A stretch of DNA of 64,000 bases from Verrucomicrobiia bacterium (GTDB taxonomy: Bacteria > Verrucomicrobiota > Verrucomicrobiia > Limisphaerales > UBA11358), in NCBI GenBank assembly GCA_031290985.1, contig JARLJW010000018.1:1-64000 (forward strand), in the 5' to 3' direction. The stretch's first letter is position 1; each line of letters starts with the position of its first letter. This document shows positions 8,972-17,794 of this stretch, piece after piece. Position numbers and translations under genes: made by a program. The notes under the pieces were generated by a model, which searched no databases, had not been told where the DNA came from, and saw nothing but the letters and a program-made list of their open reading frames with translations.

Positions 8972-10081
8972 ATGAAAATTACGATCGCCAAAGACCAGAT
9001 CATCGCCGGCCTGCAGGCTGTTCAAAACGTTGTCAGCACCCGCACCACGCTGCCGATCCTTTCCAACGTGCTGCTGCGTGCCGCCGAAGGGAAACTCGAA
9101 TTTACCGCGACGGACCTCGATGTCACGGTCGCCTGCTCCGTCGAGGCGAAGGTGGAAAAGCCCGGCGCCACCACCGTGCCGGTGAAGAAACTATTCGGCA
9201 TCGTGCGCGAACTCAACGGCGGCGAGATCGAGATTGAAAGCGACGAAAAGAACGTCACCAGCATCCGCAGCGGCGGATCGTTTTTCAAGGTCAACGGCCT
9301 GAGCGCCGAGGAATTTCCGCCGCTCCAGAACATCAAGGACGACAAGAAAGTTTCGCTCTCGCAGGAGACCATCCGCGCGATGCTCAAGAAGACGTCGTTC
9401 GCCGTCTCCACGGACGAATCCCGCTATGTGCTCAACGGCATTTACATCAGCCTCAAGGACGGCAAGATGACGCTGGTCGCCACCGATGGCCGCCGGCTGG
9501 CGCTGGTGGATGAGGAAGTGGAAATTACCGAAAAGAGCTTCGGCGAATTCATCGTCCCGGCCAAGGCCGTGAATGAATTGAACCGCCTGCTCCAGACCAC
9601 GGGCGATGTGGAACTGAAATTCGGCGAGAACCAGGCCTCGTTCGCGCTCAAGAACGACAAGGGTTTTTCCGTGCTGCTCGTCACGAAGTTGATCGAGGGC
9701 AATTACCCGAACTACCGGCAGGTCATCCCCGGCGAGGCCAAGGAACGCATTCCGCTCGGCCGGGAGGAACTGCTCCAGGCCCTGCGCCGCGCCGAGATTA
9801 TGACCAGCGAGAAGGCCAACTCCGTCAAGCTCACTTTTGGCAAGAACACGCTCGCCATCACCGCCAATTCGCCGGAAGTCGGCGAAGCGCGCGAAACGCT
9901 CGCCGTGAACTACAAGGGCAAGGAGATCGCCATCGCCTTCAACCCGCGCTATCTCATTGACCCGCTGGCCGCGCTGGCCGAGGACGAGGTGTTCATCGAA
10001 TTGATCGATGAACTGAGCCCGGGCGTCTTGAAGATCAACGGACCGTTTCTGTATGTGGTGATGCCGATGCGGTTGAGTTAA
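8972..10081 (+). CDS. dnaN: DNA polymerase III beta subunit (sliding clamp)
   Basis: 369 residues, the usual length for the ring-shaped processivity clamp that tethers DNA polymerase III to DNA. The N-terminus (MKITIAKDQIIAGLQAVQNVVSTRTTLPILSNVLL) and the three repeated clamp domains are intact, with typical segments FTATDLDVTVACSV, YVLNGIYISLKDGKMTLVATDGRRLAL and the C-terminal GPFLYVVMPMRLS, which forms part of the partner-binding pocket. dnaN often sits next to dnaA and recF near the origin. Here it stands alone between a NifS-type gene and a VOC gene, and I see no DnaA-box cluster, so this is probably not the replication origin. It has its own promoter-like sequence and a strong terminator. 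Confidence 0.97.
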   Translation: MKITIAKDQIIAGLQAVQNVVSTRTTLPILSNVLLRAAEGKLEFTATDLDVTVACSVEAKVEKPGATTVPVKKLFGIVRELNGGEIEIESDEKNVTSIRSGGSFFKVNGLSAEEFPPLQNIKDDKKVSLSQETIRAMLKKTSFAVSTDESRYVLNGIYISLKDGKMTLVATDGRRLALVDEEVEITEKSFGEFIVPAKAVNELNRLLQTTGDVELKFGENQASFALKNDKGFSVLLVTKLIEGNYPNYRQVIPGEAKERIPLGREELLQALRRAEIMTSEKANSVKLTFGKNTLAITANSPEVGEARETLAVNYKGKEIAIAFNPRYLIDPLAALAEDEVFIELIDELSPGVLKINGPFLYVVMPMRLS

Positions 10082-10098
10082 ACAGTTTTTAGAACCAG

Positions 10099-10131
10099 CA
10101 AGGCGCGGAGCAATCCGCGCCTTGTTTGTTT
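10099..10131 (+). terminator. Rho-independent terminator of dnaN
   Basis: A perfect 11-bp stem CAAGGCGCGGA (10099-10109) with TCCGCGCCTTG (10114-10124), closed by a GCAA tetraloop and followed by TTTGTTTAT. It begins 17 bp beyond the dnaN stop. Confidence 0.9.
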
Positions 10132-10184
10132 ATCGGGATAAAAAAAGTGCCGCTTGGTGAGGAGTGAATAAAAAGCAGAAAAAA

Positions 10185-10556
10185 ATGAACGCAACCACGC
10201 CACAAATTAACCTGGTGGTTCTACGTTCGCCGGACATCGAGCGCGCCGCGACGTTTTACCGCGCGCTGGGGCTCGCCTTGACACGTCACGCGCATGGCAC
10301 CGGGCCGCAGCACTACGCAGCAGAGGTCGCGGGCATGGTGTTCGAGATTTATCCCCAGACCGCCAAATCATTGCCCACCACCGGCACGCGCATCGGCTTC
10401 AAGGTCGAGGCCGTGGATGAAGTTGTCCGCCGGCTCACAGAAATCGGCGCGGAAGTAATCACGCCACCGGCGGACTCAGAATGGGGCCGGCGCGCGGCGG
10501 TCAAAGATTTGGACGGGCACACGGTCGAGCTCGTCACGCCAAAAACGATGGCATGA
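10185..10556 (+). CDS. VOC-superfamily (glyoxalase/bleomycin-resistance-like) protein
   Basis: About 123 residues from ATG 10185; a GTG at 10164 is possible but lies right against the GGTGAGGA sequence that would be its ribosome site. A single vicinal-oxygen-chelate domain: beta strand plus DIERAATFYRALGL, a central KVEAVDEVVRRLTEIGAEVI, and C-terminal 'WGRRAAVKDLDGHTVELV' with the usual metal-ligand Glu near the end. VOC proteins include glyoxalase I, ring-cleaving dioxygenases and drug-binding proteins, so the substrate cannot be named. It stands alone after the dnaN terminator. Confidence 0.85.
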   Translation: MNATTPQINLVVLRSPDIERAATFYRALGLALTRHAHGTGPQHYAAEVAGMVFEIYPQTAKSLPTTGTRIGFKVEAVDEVVRRLTEIGAEVITPPADSEWGRRAAVKDLDGHTVELVTPKTMA

Positions 10557-10623
10557 CGCAGGCAAAGGCGGCGAGATAAAGTGAGGCGCGCGCCATACTG
10601 CGGCACGGCGCGCGACCGTCAGG

Positions 10624-12021
10624 TCACTGCAAAGAGCGAGCCTCAATCGTGGCAGTCAAAATGACCGGCGGCGTTGAAATTTCAGCCCAATGCCAGCCCG
10701 CCAGGAGAATGACCGCCGGCAGCGCGTGCCAGAGCAGCCGGTCCAGCGAGGTTGCCAGAAGCATCGTCAGGTTCCAGGGCGTCACGCAATAGACCAGCGC
10801 ATAGGTCAACAGGTGCAAGCCCAGCAGAAGCCACATGGCTAAAACCGGCGGTCGCAGAAAGGCCCGCCGGCCCAGCCAGGCCAGCGCGCCGGTCATGAGC
10901 GCCAGCCAGCCCCAGAGGCTGGAATTGGTGAGCTCAAAAAACATCGCCCAAAAAATTTGTTTTAGCTTCGGCAGGTTGGTGATCAGTTGGGAGGATAATA
11001 ATTTAGAACCGTAATTTTCATGAGTGCGCGGCAGGGAGTGGCTCCAGAAAATCCAGGCGCCATCGACCACCAGGAGGCCGGCAAAAAAAACAACGGCGCC
11101 AACCCAGGCCCGTTTTTGAAAAGAACAAACCGAAAAAAACAGGAGCACCAGGCCGTTGATGAGCGCCAGCGCCAGACCTTCATTTTTGGTGAACGCGGTG
11201 AAGGCGCTGAACAGGACGGACAGAACGAGGTCATCCCGCTGCCGCCGGTCGAGCCAGCGGGCCGCAAAAAAAATGCTGCCGGCATAAAACATCGCCAGCG
11301 GAAGATCCGCGCAACCGGTGCCGCCAAACCGGAGAAAAGCCGGCAACCAGGCCAGCAGGGCACACAGGCACAACGAGGGCAGGCGGGGAAGTTTCCAGCG
11401 CAAGCCCAGATAAACCAGCGGCAAGATCAGGACATCCAGAAAAACCGAGACCAGCTTTCCGGCCTGATCGTCCACCGCCCCCATGGCGGCATAAGCGCCC
11501 GCCGTCAGGAACGGCAGCAGCAAGGGATAATCCAGATGACTATAGCTCAAGGTCAGGTCATGGAAATAGGCTGGTGCCGGGTGCAAGGCTTCGTGTGCCA
11601 GCACCTTGGCCTTGAAGCCCCAGATGGCGAACGCATCCCAATCCACCAGCGGCACGGCGAGGCTGCCCGCCGCCAGCAAACCGACCGCCCCCAGGATCAT
11701 CACCCCGGGCAGGAGACACCAAGCATCGCTTTTCGTCCAGATGAGGGGAACGTTCAAGCGCGCGAGCCGCCGAAATTTGGCCAGCAACAGCAGGCCGGCC
11801 AAAGTGGTGAAGCCGATGGCGCCCAGCAAAATTCTGGAGGGGGCAAACCCAACGAGCGAAAGCCAAAATAACAGCAAGCCCAAAGCGCCCGCGCCAAGGG
11901 CGGGGACGAGCCCAAACAATTGAGCGACCGTCACCCGGCCGGAAGCATCAATGATGGAGAAAAGGAAATATCCGAGCGTCACCATCAACAACAGATAAAG
12001 GCAGCAAAAAGTGAGCGCCAT
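10624..12021 (-). CDS. Multi-spanning membrane protein, possible lipid-linked glycosyltransferase
   Basis: About 465 residues from the ATG at 12021, which overlaps the TAA stop of the upstream gene (TAATG), so the two are translationally coupled. Roughly ten to twelve hydrophobic segments run through the whole protein (for example FCCLYLLLMVTLGYFLF, LGAVGLLAAGSLAVPLV, AMWLLLGLHLLTYALVYCV). A loop with DWDAFAIWGFKAKVLAHE near the first third resembles the acidic loop of GT-C/PMT-type glycosyltransferases, but no family signature is decisive. It may elongate or modify a surface polysaccharide together with its partner. Function uncertain. Confidence 0.7.
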   Translation of the reverse strand: MALTFCCLYLLLMVTLGYFLFSIIDASGRVTVAQLFGLVPALGAGALGLLLFWLSLVGFAPSRILLGAIGFTTLAGLLLLAKFRRLARLNVPLIWTKSDAWCLLPGVMILGAVGLLAAGSLAVPLVDWDAFAIWGFKAKVLAHEALHPAPAYFHDLTLSYSHLDYPLLLPFLTAGAYAAMGAVDDQAGKLVSVFLDVLILPLVYLGLRWKLPRLPSLCLCALLAWLPAFLRFGGTGCADLPLAMFYAGSIFFAARWLDRRQRDDLVLSVLFSAFTAFTKNEGLALALINGLVLLFFSVCSFQKRAWVGAVVFFAGLLVVDGAWIFWSHSLPRTHENYGSKLLSSQLITNLPKLKQIFWAMFFELTNSSLWGWLALMTGALAWLGRRAFLRPPVLAMWLLLGLHLLTYALVYCVTPWNLTMLLATSLDRLLWHALPAVILLAGWHWAEISTPPVILTATIEARSLQ

Positions 12022-12593
12022 TAGTCGCCTCCAATTTTGGTTTTCGCCCCGGAAAGCGGCTCCCATCGGGGTGCCAGCGGCCGGCCGGCCGCATCGAACC
12101 CCAAGGTCAGGACGGAATGCACGGCGTGCCTTGCCAGCCATGCTTGATCAGGAACAAAGGCGATGCCCATCAGATTCCAGCCGCCATTGATGATCGTGTC
12201 CGGCGGGGCAACCAGAGCGCGCCGGGGATACAAGTTGTAGGCGGTCCGAAAATACCAGGCGGAGAGGAAAAATTCGTGGTAGTCGGAAAAACTATGGGCG
12301 GCTTCGGCGTCGGGATTTATCCGGGGGCAGCCGACCAGCTTGATGAAAACATTGCCCGCCCCAGACCGGGCGGCGAAGTCGTCGTAATCTTGGTAGGGGG
12401 CCAGCGCCGCGGCGGGATTCTTCAGCCGAGCCGGGATGGATTTCAGCGCCGCATCCGGCCGGGATTGCAGCCAGCAGAGTTGGGCCAGAGTCAACAGAAC
12501 GATCGCCCACGCAGCGAGGTTGGAAGTTTTGGCGCCGGCAAAAAATAATTTATTCAAGGGGTTCTCCAGTCTATGGTAGTTCGCCTGGCCCAT
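12021..12593 (-). CDS. Hypothetical single-span membrane-anchored protein
   Basis: About 190 residues from the ATG at 12593 (MGQANYHRLENPLNKLFF); an open frame extends to 12704 but would begin inside a GC hairpin at 12704-12720. One hydrophobic segment (AAWAIVLLTLAQLCWL) near the N-terminus would anchor a C-terminal domain of about 140 residues outside the membrane. That domain has aromatic-rich segments such as SFSDYHEFFLSAWYFRTAYN. I do not recognise the family. Its stop overlaps the start of the multi-spanning protein gene (TAATG), so the two probably act together. Confidence 0.6.
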   Translation of the reverse strand: MGQANYHRLENPLNKLFFAGAKTSNLAAWAIVLLTLAQLCWLQSRPDAALKSIPARLKNPAAALAPYQDYDDFAARSGAGNVFIKLVGCPRINPDAEAAHSFSDYHEFFLSAWYFRTAYNLYPRRALVAPPDTIINGGWNLMGIAFVPDQAWLARHAVHSVLTLGFDAAGRPLAPRWEPLSGAKTKIGGD

Positions 12594-12703
12594 GCGAATC
12601 AACAGCGCGGCAAGGTTAGCCCGCCTCCCAAGGCAGTCAACTAGAAGAGAACGATAAAACAGGGTGGAAATGGGCCGGCCACCGGCAGCAACCCAGCGGC
12701 TCA

Positions 12704-12720
12704 CCCCGCAGTCTGCGGGG
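12704..12720. repeat. GC hairpin
   Basis: CCCCGCA (12704-12710) and TGCGGGG (12714-12720) form a 7-bp stem with a 3-nt loop. It lies about 50 bp beyond the stop of the small exported-protein gene on the minus strand. There is no T-run, so a terminator role is weak. Confidence 0.5.
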
Positions 12721-12772
12721 CGCTTCCGGTCATCAAAAACGCCCGGCAGACAAGTTTATGAAATCAGCGGCG

Positions 12773-13072
12773 TTAACGACCCACCGACAACACACAGAAT
12801 TGCGCCTCGTGCGTATCCGGGTTCCACGAAGTAGCAGCGCCATTATGCCAGCCCACGATCTGGGTCCACGGGCGTGAACTGACGTTCCCCACCCGGTTGA
12901 TGGGGGTCTGTTCCTTGGTCACCGGCTGGTTCACATCCAGAGGCGTAAAAGCCTTGATTTTCGGTTTTTCAACCTGGGTGCTGGCAGCGGAAAGGTTTGG
13001 TTGTTGCTGAGCCCAAGCGACAGTCTGGAGCGTCGCCACGGCCAGCGCCAGTAATGTGACTATAGTCTTCAT
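12773..13072 (-). CDS. Small exported protein of unknown function
   Basis: 99 residues with a clean signal peptide (MKTIVTLLALAVATLQTVAWAQ, cleavage likely after AWA). The mature part is about 77 residues, with a Pro/Lys/Thr-rich linker (KPKIKAFTPLDVNQPVTKE) and a C-terminal segment (RPWTQIVGWHNGAATSWNP) ending in FCVLSVGR. No family recognised. It stands alone; the hairpin at 12704-12720 lies downstream. Confidence 0.65.
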   Translation of the reverse strand: MKTIVTLLALAVATLQTVAWAQQQPNLSAASTQVEKPKIKAFTPLDVNQPVTKEQTPINRVGNVSSRPWTQIVGWHNGAATSWNPDTHEAQFCVLSVGR

Positions 13073-13385
13073 GCCGCAACCTCAACCCGGTTCCGGCCGC
13101 CGTCAAGTGACAGTCAGATCCAGGGTTGGTCCCTGCCAATGCCAGTTTCAACGCCTGGAGCGAAAGATTGATGTCCAAAATAAAGGCCATCAACGATCGG
13201 CACAGCGACCTGAGGCACCCCGTGAACACCACGCCCGGCCAGTTCGCGCCGGAGGCTGCGCGCGCGGCCGATGGCGTGGTGTTCGAGCGCATGATTTACC
13301 CTTAAGAGTAATTGAAAACGACCAGGGGCGGGTAGAAAATTGGTGACAGCATAAACCCCGGCCATGGGCGGCCATAAACAAAACA
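13073..13385. other. Intergenic region, nothing recognised
   Basis: This 313-bp spacer separates the divergent small exported protein (minus) and the pseudopilin (plus), so promoters for both are expected here. I could not pick out a convincing -10/-35 pair, repeat or RNA. The overlapping short frames have no credible start or domain. Confidence 0.5.
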
Positions 13386-14165
13386 ATGAGCAATCAGAAA
13401 TCAAAAAAATCGCCGGGATTCACGTTGATTGAATTGCTGGTGGTCATCGCCATCATCGCCATTCTGGCGGCGATGTTGCTGCCCGCGCTCGCCAACGCCA
13501 AAGAGCGGGCCAAACGCATTTCCTGTTTGAATAATCTGCGGCAACTGGGGGTAGGGATGACGGTCTATGCGGGTGACTATCAAGATAAAGTCATGCCGCT
13601 GTCCACCGGCGCGGGGACGCCGTGTCCCTATATCTTGGATGATCCCGGCGCCCAAACGACCAAGGCGGTCGGTCTGGTGATGGTGACGAATGCCGCGTCC
13701 GTTTGGGCATGTCCAAACCGCTTGGGCCTGCCTTTTTGGGACGCGACGTACAGCCAGTGGGACATTGGGATCTGCTATTTTGGCGGCCTGCCTTCCTGGA
13801 AAAATCAGAGCGGCACCTTTACCTCCCACAGCCCGGTGAAACTGGCCAACAGCAAGCCGTATTGGGTTTTGGCGGGCGAAAGCCTGCTATGGAATGGCAG
13901 TGCCAGCCGTTGGATGTCGCCCGCGGATGAGACGGCCGGCCGGCCGCCCCTGTATCACAACATGCCACCCCATCCCAAGGGAAACAGCCAGGTTGCGGAT
14001 GGCGGGAACGAAGTTTTTGCCGATGGTTCAGCGGCGTGGGAGAAGTTTGAAAAAATGTACCGGCTCTACCGCTTCAGTGGGGTTACGGCCACCGACATTT
14101 ATCTTTATCAAGATGCTTCGGACTTCGAAAGCACCCTGGTGGCGGCATTGCCAAACTTGAAATAG
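13386..14165 (+). CDS. Type II secretion-like pseudopilin (prepilin N-terminal cleavage domain)
   Basis: 259 residues. The N-terminus has a short basic leader, then the prepilin peptidase site and hydrophobic helix [19 protein letters not shown] (cut after Gly, with Glu at +5). Next are the '[16 protein letters not shown]' segment and a C-terminal stretch '[24 protein letters not shown]' related to the H-X9-DG motif of the large planctomycete/verrucomicrobial pseudopilin families. Such genomes encode many of these proteins; most stand alone and have no proven role in secretion. No pilus or T2SS assembly genes are adjacent. Confidence 0.88.
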   Translation: MSNQKSKKSPGFTLIELLVVIAIIAILAAMLLPALANAKERAKRISCLNNLRQLGVGMTVYAGDYQDKVMPLSTGAGTPCPYILDDPGAQTTKAVGLVMVTNAASVWACPNRLGLPFWDATYSQWDIGICYFGGLPSWKNQSGTFTSHSPVKLANSKPYWVLAGESLLWNGSASRWMSPADETAGRPPLYHNMPPHPKGNSQVADGGNEVFADGSAAWEKFEKMYRLYRFSGVTATDIYLYQDASDFESTLVAALPNLK

Positions 14166-14334
14166 GGCAGTCTATCCCGCCCGGCCACTTTGTGAACCGG
14201 AAGCAAAACGGCAGGGAAAAATCTCAAATTAAGCCCTGCCGCAAGAATTCCAGTTCCAACCTTTCACCGGCTCGCAAGATGAACGGCGTGCGGGTCGTGG
14301 TGGAGCGTCCGGAGCACGGCGGCTTCAGGAGCGC

Positions 14335-15477
14335 TTACAACTTCACCCACTTGCCCTTGGCCGAAGATTCTTCCACCGCCGTGAGGACGCGCTGATTTTT
14401 TAACCCATCTTCGAAAGTCGGATGCACGGGCTTGCCGTCGGCGCAGGCGTTCACGAAATCGGCGACGGTGTGGACGAACGTGTGTTCGTAACCGATGCCA
14501 TGGCCGGGCGGCCACCAGTTCGCCACGTACGGTTGGACGCCGTCGCGCTGGGTCACGATGATGTCGCGGAAGCCTTGGCGGTCTTTCGGATCGTCGCCGT
14601 TGTAATACTTCAGCCGGTTCATGTCTTCGAAATCGAAGAAAATGGAACCATTGCCGCCGTTGATTTCGATCTCGATGTGGTTGCGGCGGCCGGGGGCGTA
14701 GCGGGTGGCTTCGAGGTTGGCCATCACGCCGTCCTCCATCCAGCCAAGAAACGCGGCGGAGTCAGGCGCGGTGACCTTGCCGAGCTGGCGCTTGCCCTTG
14801 GCCAGGAGGTCGGCGCGCGGCCGTTCCGGCACGAACGTGTGGACAATGCCGGAAACCGAGGTGAATTCACCGACAAGATAACGCGCGAGGTCGATGATGT
14901 GCGAATTGATGTCGCTATGCACGCCGCTGCCGCTGGTCTCCTTTTGCAGCCGCCAGTCGAGCGGAAATTCGGGGTCGGCCAGCCGGTCCTGGGCGTAGCG
15001 GGCGCGGAAATGATGGAGGCGGCCGAGCGCACGCTCCTCCAGCATGCGCTTCGCCAGCGCAATGGCGGGGATGCGGCGGTAATTGTGGCAGACCATGTGG
15101 ACGCGCTTCGATTTTTTGGCGGCGGCGAACATGGCTTCGCATTCCTGCAAGTCGCGGGCCATGGCTTTTTCGCACAGGACGTGCTTGCCGTTCTTCAGCG
15201 CGGCGATGGCGATTTCGGCGTGGGTGAAGGTCGGCGTGCCGATGTCCACGATGTCGATCAACGGCGATTCCACCACTTCCCGCCAGTCGGTGGTGGCGAA
15301 CTGCCAGCCCAGCTTCGCGCGCGCGGCGTTCACGCCGTCGGCATCGCGGCCACAAATGGTGTGCATCTCAAGGTTGGCCTTGAGGTCGAAAAACTTCGGC
15401 GCCTGCCGCCACGCGTTCGAGTGCGCGCGGCCCATGAATTTGTAGCCGATCAGCCCGACACGAAAAGTTTTGGCCAT
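14335..15477 (-). CDS. Gfo/Idh/MocA-family NAD(P)-dependent oxidoreductase
   Basis: 380 residues. N-terminal Rossmann fold with GLIGYKFMGRAHSNAW, then DIVDIGTPTFTH and GKHVLCEKAMARD, where the usual EKP is EKA. The C-terminal domain carries VCHNYRRIPA and SGSGVHSDINSHIIDLARYLVGE, the position of the catalytic Asp/His pair. These enzymes oxidise or reduce cyclic polyols and sugars. Gene families of this kind are expanded in Verrucomicrobiota, and the substrate cannot be read from the sequence. It is transcribed away from lpxD across a 65-bp divergent spacer. Confidence 0.92.
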   Translation of the reverse strand: MAKTFRVGLIGYKFMGRAHSNAWRQAPKFFDLKANLEMHTICGRDADGVNAARAKLGWQFATTDWREVVESPLIDIVDIGTPTFTHAEIAIAALKNGKHVLCEKAMARDLQECEAMFAAAKKSKRVHMVCHNYRRIPAIALAKRMLEERALGRLHHFRARYAQDRLADPEFPLDWRLQKETSGSGVHSDINSHIIDLARYLVGEFTSVSGIVHTFVPERPRADLLAKGKRQLGKVTAPDSAAFLGWMEDGVMANLEATRYAPGRRNHIEIEINGGNGSIFFDFEDMNRLKYYNGDDPKDRQGFRDIIVTQRDGVQPYVANWWPPGHGIGYEHTFVHTVADFVNACADGKPVHPTFEDGLKNQRVLTAVEESSAKGKWVKL

Positions 15478-15542
15478 AAAAAGTAGAGGTTGAACTGGAT
15501 GCTTTCGGCTTTATAGTAAGCCGCAACAAGCAAGTCAATGCA

Positions 15543-16556
15543 ATGACTCTCACCACGTCAGAAATCGCAAAACAACTCGACGGCGAAGTCCTGGGCGACC
15601 CCGAGGCGCGGCTGACCGGCTTTGCCAGCGCGGACCAGGCCAAACCGGGTGACCTGACCTTCGCCGATACGGCGGAATATTTCACCGCCGCCGAAGCCAG
15701 CGCCGCCACCGCCGTCATTGCCGGCAAGGAGTTTACATCGGCGACGAAGGTGATCATCCGCGTGGCAAATCCCCGCGTGGCCTACGCGAAAGCCGTGGCC
15801 CTATTTTTCCCGGAACCGGAGCCGGCCCCGGGCATCCACCCGACGGCGGTCGTGGCAAAATCCGCCCAGATCGACGCCACGGCGCACATCGGCCCGCATT
15901 GCACCATTGGCGAGCGGGTCAAGATTGGCGCCCGGGCCGCGCTGCTGGCCGGCGATCATGTGGGCGACGATTCGGTCATCGGCGACGGGACCAAGCTGTT
16001 CCCGAACGTGACGCTCTATCCCCGCACGCAGATCGGCAAACGCGTGCGGATCCATTCCAGCGCGGTGATCGGCGCGGATGGTTTTGGTTATGTTTTTGAC
16101 GCGGGCTTTCACCGCAAGGTGCCGCAGATCGGCCATGTGGTCATCGGCGACGATGTGGAGATCGGGGCGAATTCCTGCGTGGACCGCGGCGCGCTCGGGG
16201 CCACGGTCATCGGCCGCGGGACGAAGATCGACAACCAGGTGCAGGTGGCGCACAACGTGCAGACGGGGGAGCATTGCCTGCTGATCAGCCAGGTGGGCAT
16301 CTCGGGCAGCACCAAGCTGGGCAGCTACGTGGTGATCGCGGGCCAGGCGGGCCTTGCCGGGCATCTCAAGATCGGCAACCAGGTGACCATCGGCGCGGCC
16401 GCCGGCGTGATGACGGACATTCCGGACGGCGCAAAATACCTGGGCGTCCCTGCGCAGCCGGACCGGGAATTCAAACGGCAGGTCATCGCCATCCAACGGC
16501 TGCCGGATCTAATCAAAAGATTTGCCGCGTGGGAAAAGAAAATGGGCGGGCAGTGA
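15543..16556 (+). CDS. lpxD: UDP-3-O-acylglucosamine N-acyltransferase (LpxD)
   Basis: 337 residues. LpxD adds the second hydroxyacyl chain from acyl-ACP to UDP-3-O-acylglucosamine in lipid A synthesis, so the organism makes lipopolysaccharide. The N-terminal uridine-binding domain (~1-100, GFASADQAKPGDLTFADT) is followed by a left-handed beta-helix of hexapeptide repeats (~105-300: IDATAHIGPHCTIGERVKIG and so on). The catalytic histidine is in QVQVAHNVQTGEHCLLISQVG, and the C-terminal helix (EFKRQVIAIQRLPDLIKRF) closes the trimer. No other lpx gene is in the window. Its 3' end overlaps the most upstream possible start of the AraC-type gene. Confidence 0.96.
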   Translation: MTLTTSEIAKQLDGEVLGDPEARLTGFASADQAKPGDLTFADTAEYFTAAEASAATAVIAGKEFTSATKVIIRVANPRVAYAKAVALFFPEPEPAPGIHPTAVVAKSAQIDATAHIGPHCTIGERVKIGARAALLAGDHVGDDSVIGDGTKLFPNVTLYPRTQIGKRVRIHSSAVIGADGFGYVFDAGFHRKVPQIGHVVIGDDVEIGANSCVDRGALGATVIGRGTKIDNQVQVAHNVQTGEHCLLISQVGISGSTKLGSYVVIAGQAGLAGHLKIGNQVTIGAAAGVMTDIPDGAKYLGVPAQPDREFKRQVIAIQRLPDLIKRFAAWEKKMGGQ

Positions 16557-17547
16557 CGACCTAGATTTTTTCAAATTGAACGCCAGTTCTCCAACGCAAA
16601 CATCCCAGCGCGGTCCAGCCCAGTTCAGCGAGGCCGGGGCGTGGCGTGATGTGGGCAAGGGCTGGCAGCCGCTCTTCGGCAATTTTCAAGGCGCGGGCTA
16701 CAGCATCGAGTGGCACGATTTTTTTGCGAAGCAGGAGATTGACTGGGGCGCCAGCTTTCATCCCGGCTGCGTGGAGCTGTGCCTGAACCTCGACGGCCAC
16801 GGGTTTGTGGAGGGGCGAAACGGCCGCACGGAGCTCACGCCCGGCACGGCGGCGTTTTACCACCGCAAGGCCGCGCCGCTGAACGCCTGGCGCACGATCA
16901 ACGAGCAGCACCAGTTTCTGACGGTGGAATTTTCCTGCCCGTTCCTCGCCAAACATCTGGCGGGCATGGAAGGCGTGCTGCATCCCATCGCCCGGGCGGC
17001 GATTGAGGAGTGCCCGTGCGACTACGTGGCCAGCAGCACCGTGCGCCTCGGGGCGGCGCAGCAGCAGCTCATCGCCACGCTGCGGCAGCCGCCGGTCTAT
17101 GCGGCCGCGCAACCGTTGTGGTATCAATGCAAGGCGCTGGAACTGGCGGTCACCTTCCTGCTCCAGCCGCCGCCGGAAAAGGAGCTGTTCTGCACCCGCC
17201 AGCAGCGGCTGGCGCAGGAACGCGTGGAGCAGGTGATTTTTTTGCTGAAGCAAAATCTCGCCGAGCCGCCGTCGCTGGAGGAAATGGGAAAAAAGATCGG
17301 ATGCAGCCATTTTTACCTGAGCCGCATTTTTTCCGCGCAGACCGGCCACACCATCACGCAGCATCTCCGCCAGTTGCGCCTGGAGCGCGCGGCGGAACTG
17401 CTCAAGGCGGGCGACCATAACGTCACCGAGGCCGCGATGGAAGTGGGCTACAACAGCCTGAGCCATTTCAGCGCGGCGTTTCACGAGACCTTTGGGAGCT
17501 GCCCCGGCTTGTATCCGCTGAAGACGCCCGCGCAGAAAAACGGCTGA
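16522..17547 (+). CDS. AraC-family transcriptional regulator
   Basis: Up to 341 residues. The C-terminal ~100 residues are a clear AraC double helix-turn-helix: PPSLEEMGKKIGCSHFYLSRIFSAQTG for the first and HNVTEAAMEVGYNSLSHFSAAF for the second, with the conserved GYNSLSHFSAAF. The N-terminal part is a cupin-like sensor domain. The start is uncertain: no ATG lies near the beginning; the frame opens with TTG at 16522 inside lpxD, and another TTG lies at 16576, past the lpxD stop. Co-transcription with lpxD is possible. The target genes are unknown. Confidence 0.88.
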   Translation: MPRGKRKWAGSDDLDFFKLNASSPTQTSQRGPAQFSEAGAWRDVGKGWQPLFGNFQGAGYSIEWHDFFAKQEIDWGASFHPGCVELCLNLDGHGFVEGRNGRTELTPGTAAFYHRKAAPLNAWRTINEQHQFLTVEFSCPFLAKHLAGMEGVLHPIARAAIEECPCDYVASSTVRLGAAQQQLIATLRQPPVYAAAQPLWYQCKALELAVTFLLQPPPEKELFCTRQQRLAQERVEQVIFLLKQNLAEPPSLEEMGKKIGCSHFYLSRIFSAQTGHTITQHLRQLRLERAAELLKAGDHNVTEAAMEVGYNSLSHFSAAFHETFGSCPGLYPLKTPAQKNG

Positions 17548-17660
17548 ACTGCAAACCTCCGCTCATTTTTCGGAACGATCCGGAGGTCTTCAATTTCCGG
17601 TGGCTGGTAGAGCAGTTCTTGGCAGGATTGGCACAGGCAGGGGAGTGTCATTTCTGCGTG

Positions 17661-17760
17661 CCGTCACGGTGAACCAGCGTGCGTTCGTTAGCAATAGCGG
17701 CGCGCGGTCCGAGCCGGACTGGCAGGAGCGACGCGCCCTACCCGCCGCTGTGCCAATATT
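17661..17760. repeat. Dispersed GC-rich repeat, copy 2
   Basis: Matches 1761-1841, with an extra block of about 18 bases (around 17707-17724) in the centre. It lies in the spacer between the convergent AraC-type and AEC transporter genes. Fold-back arms GGCGCG/CGCGCC are kept. Confidence 0.65.
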
Positions 17761-17794
17761 TAGTTTAATTGCCATATTTATGGCGGGCGTCGTC

